A DNA stretch of 64,000 bases. It comes from Neurospora tetraspora. Its lineage: Eukaryota; Ascomycota; Sordariomycetes; Sordariales; Sordariaceae. The DNA lies in the NCBI RefSeq assembly GCF_033439725.1, contig NW_026944391.1, positions 682,001 to 746,000 on the forward strand. The letters are read 5' to 3'. The notes beneath the pieces are model-generated. The model worked only from the letters and a program-made list of their open reading frames with translations. It was not told the DNA's origin and did no database searches. Below, piece by piece: positions 46,477 through 59,230 of this stretch (positions within the stretch are counted from its first letter, which is position 1; each line of letters opens with the position of its first letter). The position numbers and the translations under genes are program-made.

Positions 46477-48821
46477 ACAATTTCCACCATTCGCACTAAA
46501 AAGAAACGCGCTCAACGGCGAGACTAGAAGACTCGGCCGTTTCCCGCGGATAGGCTATTTCGGCTACATCCATCACAAGAGCTACCACATACATACCCAC
46601 CACTTCCACAGTAACCGCGTAACCGCAAGCTCTCTCCAGGTCCGCAGCGCCGTCCCGCGCCTCCACTGGCAGAGCTGGCTGCTGGCACACACTGACTCCG
46701 ACACCCTCCACAGTTCGGCCTGTCTCTTGGACTCGCCAGTCTCCCTGCTGGCTGCTGGCACACAGCTCCAGCCCACACATCGGTCGTCTTCGTTCACAAA
46801 CCAGTTGCTTGCAAGACAAAGAGCCACACCCATGCATCTCCCTGAAGAGTCCTAGAGCTGCACTGAGCCTGCATCGGGGCCAGGGATACAGCCGTCAAGC
46901 CAGCGTCAATTGGTCCATGGCACAGAGTCGATCCCTTTGCTCAAAACTCGGGCCATCTCAGCAAGAGCTGGGTCTGGTGTCTAGTCTACACTGGGCCTGC
47001 TGTATCTCCAGTCCTCTCTAAGTCCTCTCCAATGGCCAGGGACGGTTCCAGACAGGCACTCTGGCTCTCTGGGTTCCAGACAGCCAGGACCTCCATGATC
47101 ATCTCGACCCCTGATGCCATGTTCGTCTTCGTTCACTCTGTGGGGCTCTGCAGGGTGGGATTCAAATCCCAGGGCGCATGGATGCGAGACGATTACCCAT
47201 GGATGACGGATCTCAAAGGACCCGAAAAGAGCGTCGCTCTCTTGTCTCTTCCAGCTCCCCTTCAACCCTTCCATTCCCCCAGTGTCCCCTTTTCGCTGCA
47301 CCACTCACAGCCCATTTCGTCTGTGCACCCAAGACGGGAACCCTGGCTGATGAAGCTCTCTCAAGCTCGCAACCCCAACCACACCAAGCGTCTTCTCCAT
47401 ATTGCACACTGTGTTACATCCTGTCAGCCATGTACCGATACCCCGTACTCCCAGCTTGTGGTTCTGATCCATCAGAGCACGAAATGCCCCGGGGAGTTGG
47501 TCAGCGGGTCGGCTAACCAACCCAAGATGTCGTGGTGACTGGTAAAGCTTATAAGTGCTGCTCTTACAGACCTGATATCTTCGAACCGGCTGTCCGGGGT
47601 TGCGAGTCTAGCAAGCCGTGACTTGGAGGTCGAGATGGATGTTGTAGGTATGTATATGCACGGAAACTTTGGTCAGGAGCGCCATCCCGTCTTTACAGTA
47701 CAAAAGTCAAGAAAAAAAACTATCTCATCTGGACGATCAGGGCGACCGGGGGAGCCAGGGCGACAACCAGGGCAATCCCCCCCTGCTCCCTCTCCGCCGT
47801 GCCCAGACGTGGATCACTCGTGAGCCCCTGTCATGAACACCCACACTGCTTTGAGCACTTCCCTCCCGGCCATCCATCCATCCACTTTCCGCCTTAGAGA
47901 CCCCCCCACCGAGGCTCCCACGTACAAAGTAGCCAGCTACCGGCCTAGCGCCGCCTCAACGTGTGCTTGCCCGGGCGCGTTGGTCGTCGACACTAGGCCA
48001 GCGGTACATGCCGATTAGATCTGTACAAGACTCCGTACACCTTGCTTGTGTTGCTGTTAAGGTTCTGGATCCTCTTCTTCCTGCTCTCATCCCCGTTCTC
48101 CCCGTCGAGCTGGCAGCACCTCACACGGCGCAAATCACAGCACATCTTGTCATCAAACCATATCCTCCTTCAACCGCCGACATCACCACTGAGGTTGCTT
48201 CCAGGCCAGAAAAGACTCACTCCCTCACTTCTTCTCATCCTGTAAGTCCCTGTTGTGATTTGTCTTTCTGGATTCAGGTTGCTTGTCCTTGCCGCCTTCA
48301 GGCTTGCTAGGGGTCCGCGAGACCGAGGTGAGCCGACACATCGTCACTTCGCCCGTGTCTCGCTCTCCCGCTCCCGCCCGTATCTCCCCAATCTCATCGA
48401 ACCCTGTAGCCCCTGCCAGCTCGCCCCTCCAGGCGGCTTGCTCACTCTTAAACTGGTTAAGCCCCCCGACCGGTCCACCCCCTTGCTCCTTCTTAGCCCT
48501 GGTATTCTGCTTGACCCACACCTTCTTTCATATCAACCGAGAGTCTGCCGCTTTCTCGTTCATCTGACCCTCAGTCACTCCTTCTTGCAAACCCATCAGC
48601 CCTTTATCATCCTAGCCCGAAACAGAGAGTCGTGTGAGAGAACACCTGTGTAGACGTCATCCGGCTTCCTGGGTTTCCTTGACTGAGAGCTGGATCACTC
48701 TTATGCTGTGGTTCTGAACCTCGAGTCTCTGGCTTAACCGCTCCTCATATTGCCATACCTAGTCGGCCGAATCACTAACCTGCCTCTCGCCATCTCTGAC
48801 AGTGTTGACGAACTAGGGACA

Positions 48822-50818
48822 ATGGATCCGGAACTATTGAAATATTACCAGCAGCAATACTACCCGGGCATGGGCTTTGCTGGCCCACAACACACACAGC
48901 ACCATGGGCCGCAGTATCAAGTCTGGAATCCGAATAGCTATCAATGGACGGTTCTTCAACAGCAGAGGGCAGCGATGATGGTGGGGCCAGGAAGCCTACA
49001 CCCTTCAAAGCAAACAGAGCCCAAGCCTAGGTTGGCAAAGGATGAGGTCGAGCTGCTGGAACGAGAGTTTGCCAAGAACTCGAAGCCAAACACCAGTCTC
49101 AAACGTGAGCTGGCTGAACAGATGGGTGTTGAGGTTCCAAGGATTAATGTTTGTTCTCGCGAGATATAATTCCCCCGGTTGTGTCGTGAGCTAACATCGT
49201 CTGTTAGAATTGGTTCCAAAACCGACGAGCGAAGGAGAAGCAAATGAGGAAAACAGCCGAGTTTGAAGCACAACAAGCGAGAGAAAGAGCAGAGTCCGAA
49301 TCCAAGCCCTCCGACGACCAGGACCAAGGCGCCGTCACCGAGTTTTATGGTCTAAGCAACCGCCATCAGCCCCTTGGCCTATCAACCGCTTCTATCGGAA
49401 ACGAGGATGGCGCCAACAACGATCAGTCTGATCGGCAGCGTCCAAACCTCGAGCAGTCAGATCTGGTCTTGGCTGGAAATGCTTCGGCTACGCAAAGCAG
49501 TGCCTCCCCATCTGGATCGGATAGCGATGGGTTCGCTTCTGCTGATTACGACACGCCACACTCGTCCGGATCCCGTGGATATGGGCTTGTCAGCCTTGCT
49601 ACACCAACAACCGTCTCGAATTCATATGGCTCAGCTTCGAATCATATGGCGTATCCACAGCCGGCCCCATTTCCGTATGGTCTGAATGAGCCACCACGAC
49701 CGGTGGGTGGTCTTCCCGTAGCCACCATGCCACAGCATGATGGTCTACTTAGTGAAGCGAATCAGTTTGGCTCTTTCTCTGAGCGGAGCATGTTTATGCA
49801 CCCTTCTGATGGGTCATTTTCATCGCAAATGGGAGGCCAGGATGGAACCGGAAACGGCACTGCTGAACATCCAACGGTACGCATGTCAATCGAGGGTGCG
49901 ATCAACCCGGAAAACATGTCTCCTTCCTCGGGCACCGGTTCGTCTCCAGTGGTAGCGGACTTGCGCCTCAGGTCACCGCCTCCGCCTTCCGACATTGCCA
50001 GCCGCAGAAACCTGCGGCGTCCACCGCCGCTCGGGCCTCTGTCGCTTCGCACCGATTGCACTGGAAACGGACCGAAGACGGGTATCGACGTAGCGCCCCG
50101 ACGGATAGAAAACGCACGCACGATTAGGAGGATCTCGTCGGCGACCGGAAGCTTAACGGGACGCATACAAAAGTCCATGACGCTGAACTCAGGAGGACCG
50201 CGCTCTCCGTTCACCATTGATCGAAAGAAGTCGGCCTTGCTACAGAGCATTCAGAGCGTCCAATCCCCAATCATGGCGTCTCTGAACAGCGCCATGTCCC
50301 CGATGACCAATGGTTCGGATGATGAGCAGGCGTATACCTTTGGCTCTCTTGGGGCGGTTAGTGAGATGTCCATGCCGCCATTCAAATCCGAAGCTGGCAT
50401 CAAGACACCGCCTGGGACGCCCGGGTTAGGTGTTCACTTCCGTGATCCATTCGCGTACCCGGTCCCGGCTGACAACGCTTGGAATTACGTGTCTCCGGAT
50501 GAGCCTCTACCCACCCCTGGCCTATGCAGCAATGGGGGCTCTGAGTTGGATTACTCCATGGCACCGCAGTTGTCTGGCTATGTTACCAGTCAGCCTGTAA
50601 CTCCTTCATTTGCTCCCGCCATCGGACCGACTTATAACAACGTATTCGGAACCAACGGCGGAAGTCACCTGGCTAGAAATACCGAGTACACCTTCCCAGA
50701 GTCATACCGACCCGAGTCTTCATCACGGTGCTCGCCGGTTGGCCAGTTGAGGGCAAAACAACAATTCCAGTTTGCCCAAAACGTTACACCTCAAAACTTT
50801 AACAACCATGAAAAGTGA
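48822..50818 (+). CDS. Homeodomain transcription factor
   Basis: Nuclear DNA-binding regulator of the fungal homeobox type. Exons 48822-49148 and 49208-50818 give 645 residues. The homeodomain spans about 64-123 (RLAKDEVELLEREFAKNSKP, then ELAEQMGV, then NWFQNRRAKEKQ). W111 and N114 of helix 3 are present, and the single intron splits the recognition helix just before NWFQNRR, a position I recall as common in ascomycete homologues. The remaining 520 residues are disordered, Ser/Pro/Gly-rich, with several S/T-P sites. An in-frame ATG at 48750 would add 24 residues. The 48822 start was favoured because it sits in a better context (GACAATGG) and begins with MDPELLKYYQQQYYPG, which looks like a natural start. 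Target genes cannot be told from the sequence. Confidence 0.9.
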
Positions 50819-52395
50819 GGAAATGGCCGGACTGAGGCGCAGCTTGCTGGGCGTTTCCTTTCAGCTGTTTCGATCACACGTCTGGATTGGCAGACTCCTC
50901 TGATGAGCTGCTGGTATCCTCTCACGTGGGTTGACGTATGTTTTGAGATGCCGTCATCTCATTCTTGTGGTCCTCTTTGGGACACAATGTACCAACACTT
51001 CTTTTCGCAGCATCTTATCTTGGCCTCTCCACTGAGGCGTGAATAAGTTGAATGCCGACATTACGTCTCAAGAGGCTGCTCTCGAAGAGCAGGTGTCATT
51101 TGTCCAAGGCAGGACCGGCTTTGTTCCTCTCTGCATCGCTGATCTTCCTGGTATCGGAAGATGCCATTAGGTTGAAAACATGTGGAAGCGTACCCGCAAA
51201 CCCGAATACCCGGGACCACGAATATGCAAACAACATCAACCGCTATGCATCCGCTAAGATAGGGCAAGGTCCAGAATCAGCAAAACAGCCAGAGAGAGAT
51301 ATGAGCGAAGAGGTGGGGAGAGGCAGGGTTTTCTTGTGTCAAAGTTTGGTGAAAAAGGAGTATTTGGATGCATTTATACGCTGGGTTAAGTCAAGGGCAC
51401 ATATATACACGACGGGTTTTCTTTCTTCTGGCGCTTGCCTGCGCTTCTTTGGGTTGGAAACATACGGAAATTGGGTTGGGCCACGGATACCCGCACGCAA
51501 AGGAACCTGGGAGGGGAGTAAAGGCAGGGAAAGGGGCCTGTGTTTTATGTCCGGTGTGGAATTTAATGCCTTGATAGCCCATTATGGGCTATGAAATACG
51601 GAAGTGGAAGGAGAGGGACAGTGCCTGGCTCTTTTGGCAGAACCCCTTGGTCCGTTCCGCCTTTCGCTCTGTATCATCTCTCTTTCGGTTACCCTTTTGT
51701 CACTGGACACGGGGGAACGGTATCAAGAGATGAACAATGGATGATGAAAGATATATTTGAGTATGAAAGAAAGAAAGATTTATCTCATACCATGGAGCAC
51801 GGCGGTTTGACAGTTATGTGGCGATCCATTGTAAGGTCAAGTGAGGTTCAAATAAGGTTTGGAGGTTCCCGCCGGGGGTGTAAAGTGGCTACTTTACGGG
51901 GGCCGGTGGTCGATTACGATTTGCTGGATGGGTGGTCTTAACGTGTTCGAAGCATCCGGTTTAGGTATCATCCCGTTCGATGATCGACGTGAAGAAATCC
52001 TTGGGGAAAGTTATCAGTTCAAATATTGAAACATCATGGGGGAAAAAGGGGGGGGGAGGGTGACAAGGAAGTAACCTGGTGAGGATGCCCACCGAAGCTT
52101 CCCATTCCCACTAAACCATACCTGTGAACCATCTTCCTTTTTATGGTAATCATCATGACAGTCCACCGCCATGGGAAACCACAGCTCGTTCAAAACTGTC
52201 CTGTCGGAATTGGGGTGGGAAAGGGGTTTCAGAAACCCAGGTCAGTGGGGTTGGGGGGATCCATCTGAACCAAACTTCCTTTGATTTTCGTCATTAAGCA
52301 TCTTTTCAGTTTTCAGCTCTTTCTGGGACTGATTCAGTCAGGCAGGGAGGGGCTTCGAGTTTAAAAGAGAGAGGAATTCGCGGCGGCTCCGGACC

Positions 52396-52421
52396 CGGGA
52401 TCGGGATCGGGATCGGGATCG
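52396..52421 (+). repeat. GGGATC hexanucleotide repeat
   Basis: Four tandem units. Confidence 0.85.
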
Positions 52422-52973
52422 TCGAGCGGGGAAAAATGCGGTGGGATCCTCTTTTGACGACATCATATGTCGTTCGTTCGTTCGTCCGAAAAGAACGGGC
52501 GACAACACACGTGAAACCTAATCTTGACGACGGACCAACGGGACGTACCGAGAGGGGACGGGATGAACGGTTAATTTAAGCTTTTTTATTTATTTATTTA
52601 TTTTTTTGTAACTTTCCTTCCGCTCCATCCGCTTTTTTCCATTTTTTAAGTTCCACGTTTTCCCACATTCCCCGCCGTTTCAATAGTTTCTGCTACTATT
52701 GAACTGTTTTTATCGGCGGATCGCGACGATCGTCATCGGTTCTTGCCGTTTGTGGTGTGGGGTTACCATTCAGCCGACTACCTATGCCGACCGGACGAAC
52801 CTCCGGGAATGTCAGTGTCGCAATGCCGAACGTGCGTGCAGTGTGTGTGTGTGTTTCAAGTCGATTCGCAGCGCTCGATTGTCATGCCAAACATTCGTTG
52901 ACTCGTCACGAGACTCGGGAAGGGAAGGGAACCGAACTGATTGAAGGCTTTTAGTGTGTCGATATGTACAAGT

Positions 52974-52995
52974 TGGTAGGTAGGTAGGTAGGTAG
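52974..52995 (+). repeat. GGTA tetranucleotide repeat
   Basis: About five and a half tandem units. Confidence 0.85.
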
Positions 52996-53407
52996 AAACA
53001 TCCCGAACGATCCCCGGATTGGATGTAATTTGCACGCCAGACAGAGCATACCAAGATAGGTGCTATTAAAAATGGGGATGACACATCTATCTGCTAACAA
53101 AACTCACCCATTTAAATGTGTCGCTCCCATTTCTACTGAGTGGCACCTAACAGTTAGAGCATGCCAAAGAGAGCAAGCATGTCGGAGCATGTCAGGGCCT
53201 GAATGGCTCGAGATTGGCATGGCATGAATGGAATGAAAACGAAACTGGCATACCTACCTGGGTACCTCCGAACTTGTCGCTGAAACTGTGTTTGGGAAAC
53301 TGCAGGCGCGATAAACGTTCCTTCCCATGCACGCACGTTGACTCGCAGCAGTTGTACGGTCCCGGTTGGTCGGTGTAGTTCTTCGTCCCGCCGTGAATCA
53401 ACGGTTG

Positions 53408-53433
53408 ATCATCCATCCATCCATCCATCCATC
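53408..53433 (+). repeat. ATCC tetranucleotide repeat
   Basis: About six tandem units. Confidence 0.85.
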
Positions 53434-55084
53434 GCCCGGTGTACACAGACAGTGGTGTCATCCGTCTTTAAATAGTTGAAACGTTCGTTTCGTTTCGTTT
53501 GTTCCCTTCCTTGTGTTCATCGGTTAAAATGCCAATACCCACCCACCCACACCTCGTGTACATCAGGTCGTACACCAGGCAGGCCAACCTCACCCCCACA
53601 GACAACAGACAGGTATTATGCCAGCAGAAAAAAATGAAGAAAGAATGAAGAAAAAATACAAAGTCATCAATCACTAGCATGCCCCGGCCCCCCTTTATAT
53701 CTACCACCCACCCAGCACCCACCCGCCGCACATCACGTCTTGGCAATACATACTTATTCCCGAACTCCCTCCTTCCTTACATAACACCCGGAACTATACA
53801 TGAAACAGCCCAAGGGGCCCGTTCGGGTCGAAGGGGCGTCGAAGGGGCGGGCGGTGTGTGGCGAGGGCCCGTTCGGCTCAGGTTACTGTTCCGTCTAGTC
53901 CGTCTGTCTTTATCCGAACCGAACCGAACCGTCGAACCGTAGTACGTTAGTTCAGATCTAGGATCTAGGTAGGGTTCGTCACAGATATACTATGTAGATT
54001 GAGTGAGTGCCGAACGAGTCGGGCGGGTACCGAACGTACCGTACCGTACCGTAGCAAGCTTGCGTGATATAGTACCTACCGGTCCCGTTCGGCTGGTTGT
54101 AAGTAACACCTTGGTTGGGGCTTTCCTATAATCTATGAATGCCGTACCACAAATGCCGTGTAATAAAGTGACGGGAACATGCGGACCGGGAAACTATCTA
54201 CCGAATGAATAGAAGTCGAACGAACCCTGCAGGGTACGAAATCTAGATGAAGGGCATAGTAGTAGGTGTTGACATCCATGTTAAGTGGCGAACGGGAAGA
54301 TAGATTACTTTTGCATAGTAGTAGGAGTAGTAGTAGTCACCAGTCGTCACGCTACCTGCGGAACTGCCGTCGTGGTTGATGACCAACAGGGAAACCATAA
54401 GTGGTCGAAGAAAAGATATTACATGTGTTTTTCTATGCTTGCTTGCTTGGTGACATTTTGGATAATCGTCAAGTGACTGTCCACCAGCGCTCGCTTGCCT
54501 GATTACCCCTTCCCTTCGTACCACACACACACTTTCAAAATCGACCTGGTTCATAGAACATCTTCTTTGCCCACCCATCCATTTCACAAACGTTATTCGG
54601 CCATTCACTCAAACCATGCTGAAAACACGCACGTACAAGCAACCTCCGTCCCAGCAGCTTACCCCTCCTGTAATCCTATCCTATACACGAATTATCGAAT
54701 GCCTCCTCCGTAGTAGTAGAAAAAACTCCAATTTGCATCTTTTTGCCCGTCCTTTGAGTTTTTGTTACCCTTCCCTGACTGACTGACTGATTTCCTCCGT
54801 CCTGCTCCCTACAACCACCACGAAGCAGCGTTGCTGACCCAGCCAGCCCCTTCAACCAAAGGGCTGCTTGCTTGCTCCACTATATTCTCCTCTTGCCTCA
54901 TCAACCTCGTCGAAAATTCCACAGCCCTTCTGAGTGGTGTCTCGCTCTCTCTCTCTCATCACCAAATGAATATAGATAGCTAAGGGGGTATCGATCGTAT
55001 CCGCGCATGCGCCGTTCGAAAAAGGATGAAATGTTTGTTGTTGCTTGTTGTGTTACAAAAGAAAGACTCGCATTTCAGAAATCA

Positions 55085-58000
55085 TCAGTACATTCCATCG
55101 CCAGGAAAGCTGCTCCGTGAAGAATTTGCCGGGTTGAGCGCGCCTTGACTCGTCGTCGAACCTGCGTCGCTACTAGGGGTGGCAGGCTCGACAACTCTGT
55201 TCCTGATGGTCATGATCCATTCATGCTGCAACAGCTCCATGGCGGTTGCGCGCTTGGTGGAATCCCGCATGAAACAGCGTCTCAGAAAATCGATGCCCTC
55301 AGGGCTGAGCTGGTCTTGACTGGGCAGCTGGGGCGGGTTTCCTTGGGCAATGTTGTACATGATAGCCCACTCGTTGTCCAGGTTCGCCCATGGCCTTCGG
55401 CCAGTCGCCATCTCAAGGATGACACAGCCGAGAGACCAGACGTCAACCGCTCCAAAGTGACCGGGATTCTCACCCTTGATCACTTCGGGCGACATGTACA
55501 TGGGCGTGCCTGTCATCGACTTGTTGGGCTTGGTGCTGGTGAGGTCTTGTACTAACGTCCGTCCCTGGCGGGCGATGAGTTTGGCCGCACCAAAATCGAC
55601 ATACTTGATTATGCCGTTATGGTCGAGGAGGATATCTGTTAACACGCAGTTAGTACAGAGCAACTAAGCATTTAGGGGGAAAGCAAACTTACTCTCTGGT
55701 TTGATATCGCGGTGAGCAATCTTCAGCTCGTGAAGGTACGCAAGACCTTCAAGAAGTTGCAACGCGTAAACCATGATAACCTGTTCGTCCTCGATTCTGC
55801 CATGCTCCAACAAATTGGCAAGAGAGCCTCCGGAACAGAACTCCATGAACATGTACACGCGGTCTCGATGGACCTCGATACCGTAGTAAGAAACAACGTT
55901 GGGGTGGTCGACCGTCTCCAGAACCCGCATTTCATCCCTGATCTGACCAGCAATAGTGGGGATCAGTTTAGGATCTTGCAGGCGAATCTCCTTCACGGCC
56001 ATCAGCTGGCCGGTATCAAGGTTCACAGCCGCGTACACGTTGCCGAAAGTTCCACCGCCCACAAAGTGACCTTGCTGCCATCTCATGGTGAAGTTGGTCG
56101 CTGTGGAGGAGAGCCATGCAAGCGACCGATCCACCTCGTTGGAAGCTTCCAGGACTCTGCCCATGGCAGATTGTTGCAGCAGGATCTCCTTTCTGTAGTT
56201 GTCGACTCTTGCCAACTCTTCGAGGCGATGATCTTGGTAGTACTTGGCTGCTTCGTTGTCATCCAACATTTGACCTTTGTTCAGGCGCTTGATCTGGTTG
56301 ACGAGGCCCTCCAAGCGCTGCTTCTCCGCCTGGGCGGCCACGCTGGATCTGGCACCCATGATGTCGAAGTGAGATATCAGAAGCGCCATGCACCCGGCAA
56401 CCTTGGCCCTCAATCTCGCATACTCGTCATCTCCGAGGGCGAGAATGTGTCTTCCACGCGTCATTCCCATGGCAAACTCCAGGGCCTGCACGGCCCAGCG
56501 GAAGGTTTTCCGATCCGAGGAGATGCAGTCGTCACAGATGAAGCTCACCCAGTCCAAAGCAAGCTTGGTGAGTTTCAGGTTATTCATCGTGCGTCGGTTG
56601 TTGTCCATGTACAGCAAAGACCGCTGGCCGAACTCGGTTGCGAAGATGAAGCATGTCTGGATTAATTCTTGGCAATTGAGACCCCGTGTTTGTCGTCGGA
56701 TGGCTTCCACACTGTCCATGAAAGCGTTCGAGAGCTTGAAGGCAACCTTGCGGATCTCCATGAGCCTGATGTTGACCTTTTGCAGGTTTGACCTCTGCTC
56801 TACCACTGGGTCGACCTGCATATCAATCCTGTCGATGAAGGTCTTGCGCGCATTCAACAGTCTGGGTTGGCAGCCGCCGGCAATAAGTCGCATGTGCCCC
56901 AACTTGATGTCCAGAGGCTCATTGCGGACTCTGAGGGTATGGATTGGCCCGAACCACTGTGGTGGATCTTCGGCTTTGATGATGAGAAGGTAGGGATCAG
57001 ATGGGTCCTCCATAGCGGCCTCATATGAGAAAGTGCCCATCAGCACTTGGATCTCATCGTCGCGATTATGAAGTGTCGGGGAGGCAATGATGAGTATGTC
57101 TTTGTGTTCAGGACTGCTACTGTAAACTTGGAAATGGCCCGTTTCTATCAGGCGGTCGTACAATTGCTGGAGCATTTGAGGACCAAAAGCGATAGTGTAA
57201 TCGCATGCATTCTCATAGTTGTCGCTCAACATCCTGGAGAAACGCTGCAGCATTCGCTGCCGAACTCGAACCGAGTCTAGGATCTGTTTATATCGCTTAG
57301 TCATCTCAGCCACGCTTTCTTTTGGCCTTCGTTGAACCTCCTTTTCAAAAGTTTGGCTCAGTCGGTTCCAGGCCTTGTAGGTTAGAGAACTGAACTGTTC
57401 CGCGACTTCCACATCGCCGTGTGTCAAGTAACGCCCGATTTCGTTTCCGAAACCCCACTCTTGGAATAGCAGTTCGGCCTCCTTGAAGGTGTTCTTGTTG
57501 CCGCTGAGCTTCCAGTTCAACAGTTTGAAATAGTACTTGAGAGCATCCAGGATGACACGGTCGAAATCCTCGTCGATACATGGAGGCAAGTCCCAACCAG
57601 GCTCCGGTCGAGCGATTTCCAGGTACTCGCACTTGATCTTGATGGCGAGCTTCAGAAGAACCTGGAACTGCGAGATCATTTGATCTTGCATCATGGGGTT
57701 TTGTTGTGCTGAGTCCTTCATCTTCTTGGCATAAGCAAGCCGCATCTTGATGATCTCCTCAATGAGGCGGGAAGGGAAACTGATGAGGGTGAGCAGCTCC
57801 TCGATGTAAGGCGGGAGATGGCGCTTCTGGAAGGCTTCGGCATTTTCGATAAGTGTGTCCTTGGCCTTGGTAATGACGCGAGAGATGCCGTCGAGTCTGC
57901 TCTTCTTCTTTAGGCTTTTCGGTTCCGAGCCATTGTCTTCGTGCAGTGACTTGAGACCCTCCTCCTTCATGAGACGATCCAGGAAGGATGATTCATCGCT

Positions 58001-59230
58001 GAGACCGTTCCCGCTGGGCGACTTTTCCTTGGTGCGGGAGAAGTCGAGAGCATCGTTGCCGACCCACTTTTTCAGGATCGACAGCTCCGTGTTGATCATC
58101 TCATTGACGTTGTACCATGATATCACTGCGTCGCAGGTCTCCTGATAGGCGGAATAAACACCAGGCTTGAGGGCGGTCATGAGTTCCCTACTGGACGGAT
58201 AGAGGCTCTCGATTTTTTCGATTTTGTTAACCACATCGCGAACCTGCTCAAATGGCGGCTTCCCTGCCTCGCTCTCTCCAGCAATCGCAAAGTTGACAAT
58301 GTCGTTGATGGATCGGTCCAGCGCTGCACGGGCGTCTTCGACAACCCTTTTCTGGACTGGCAGATGTCTACCACATAACCTTGCCCGAATCCCAAGCCAG
58401 AGCTCTACATTGTGGGCTGACTTTGCAAAGTCCTCGTCATTGGAGCCGATGAGACGTTTCTTCTCTTGCCTCACAACATCACCGGTGAGCACAGCCTGCA
58501 GCATGCCGTGCCATTCTAGTCTCTCGCGGCTCTCGGGGTCTTTTATGTCTTCCTCGGTAATCTGAATGTCCTCGTTATTAACGAACATGATATGCGCATC
58601 ATCGTAGCTGTCGAACGGGCCTTCGGAAGATGGTGTCTCGCCTTCGGAATCCGAATCGTACTGCTCACCGGAGCCGTAAGCGTCGAAGTAGTCGCTGTTG
58701 TAGTCCTGTTGACGTAATCTGCGCACATACTCTCTCTCCTGGGCCCGGAAGGTTGAGGTGCCGACCAAGGGGCGTGGCCTGGAGCCATCGCGGGCATGGG
58801 GACCGTTGGCCATGTAGGACGAAGGCGGGCCTTGTGGGGGCCTGCGCTGGTTGTAGGGCTGATATGTGTTGGAAGGCGTCCTGGCAGGGGCGGTGGGGCG
58901 CTGTGGTCGCGACGGAGTGCCATTGGCATAGGTCTCGGAGCTAGCACCGCGGCGACTGCTTGATCCATTGGTCAGGGGCAGGGAGCTGGTCAGGGACCCG
59001 GGCACCAGCGAAGGCACCGAGCCAGAATGACTGTCGACATATCGACTTAGAGAACCCAGCTCGTCAATCTGCTCTCGGACGTGGTGATCATCGTGGGCGT
59101 CCGTTGAGGAAATGGACAGATCCGAGTCATTGGTATGGGGAATCGGTCGGGACACGGTCTTGGGCCGGGCAATCGGGTCGTCGTCCGTCTGCGAGAAGCG
59201 CACAGCACGGGGAGAAAGCTCACTGGCCAT
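55085..59230 (-). CDS. OS-4/Ssk2-type MAPKKK of the osmosensing (HOG) pathway
   Basis: Serine/threonine kinase at the top of the Hog1/OS-2 cascade. In the known pathway the phosphorelay response regulator (RRG-1/Ssk1) activates it and it phosphorylates the MAPKK OS-5/Pbs2. Exons 59230-55693 and 55635-55085 give 1362 residues. A long disordered Ser-rich N-terminus is followed by the conserved regulatory region of the Ssk2/Ssk22/Wis4 family. The C-terminal kinase spans about 1045-1320, with the glycine loop VGGGTFGNVYAAV, lysine AVKEI, catalytic loop HRDIKPEN, VDFGAAK and TPMYMSPEVIKG. The intron falls inside HRDIKPEN (Asn codon split) and joins in frame to ILLDHNG. The start is MASELSPRAV in context AAAAATGG. 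All catalytic residues are present. Its promoter region is shared divergently with sld3, 2.1 kb away. Confidence 0.94.

Larger units (their letters stand above)
35826..48821. other. 13-kb gene-poor stretch
   Basis: No recognisable protein family. It holds a G-rich 3' UTR, several microsatellites (36447-36483, 37259-37289, 37804-37860), a tandem-repeat cluster (42600-43155), a four-copy short repeat (44798-44841), a candidate small spliced gene on the minus strand (38715-39036), and a well-formed intron on the plus strand (46370-46476). That intron suggests the homeodomain gene has a long spliced leader, or that a separate noncoding transcript exists. Confidence 0.5.
50819..55084. other. 4.3-kb convergent gap rich in simple repeats
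   Basis: Lies between the 3' ends of the homeodomain gene and os-4. Besides 3' UTRs it holds many microsatellites (GGGATC near 52396, ATTT near 52585, GGTA near 52974, ATCC near 53408, GAACC near 53925, GTACC near 54032, GACT near 54777, CT near 54942). Open frames up to 180 codons (51052-51594) show no family resemblance. Confidence 0.5.

Noticed and set aside
47146-47176. B-box-like GGATTCAAATCC sequence
   Set aside because: The stem does not pair as a tRNA T-arm and no tRNA body surrounds it.
51052-51594. 180-codon frame after the homeodomain gene
   Set aside because: Lies in the 3' region with no motif; codon use is unlike the window's real genes.
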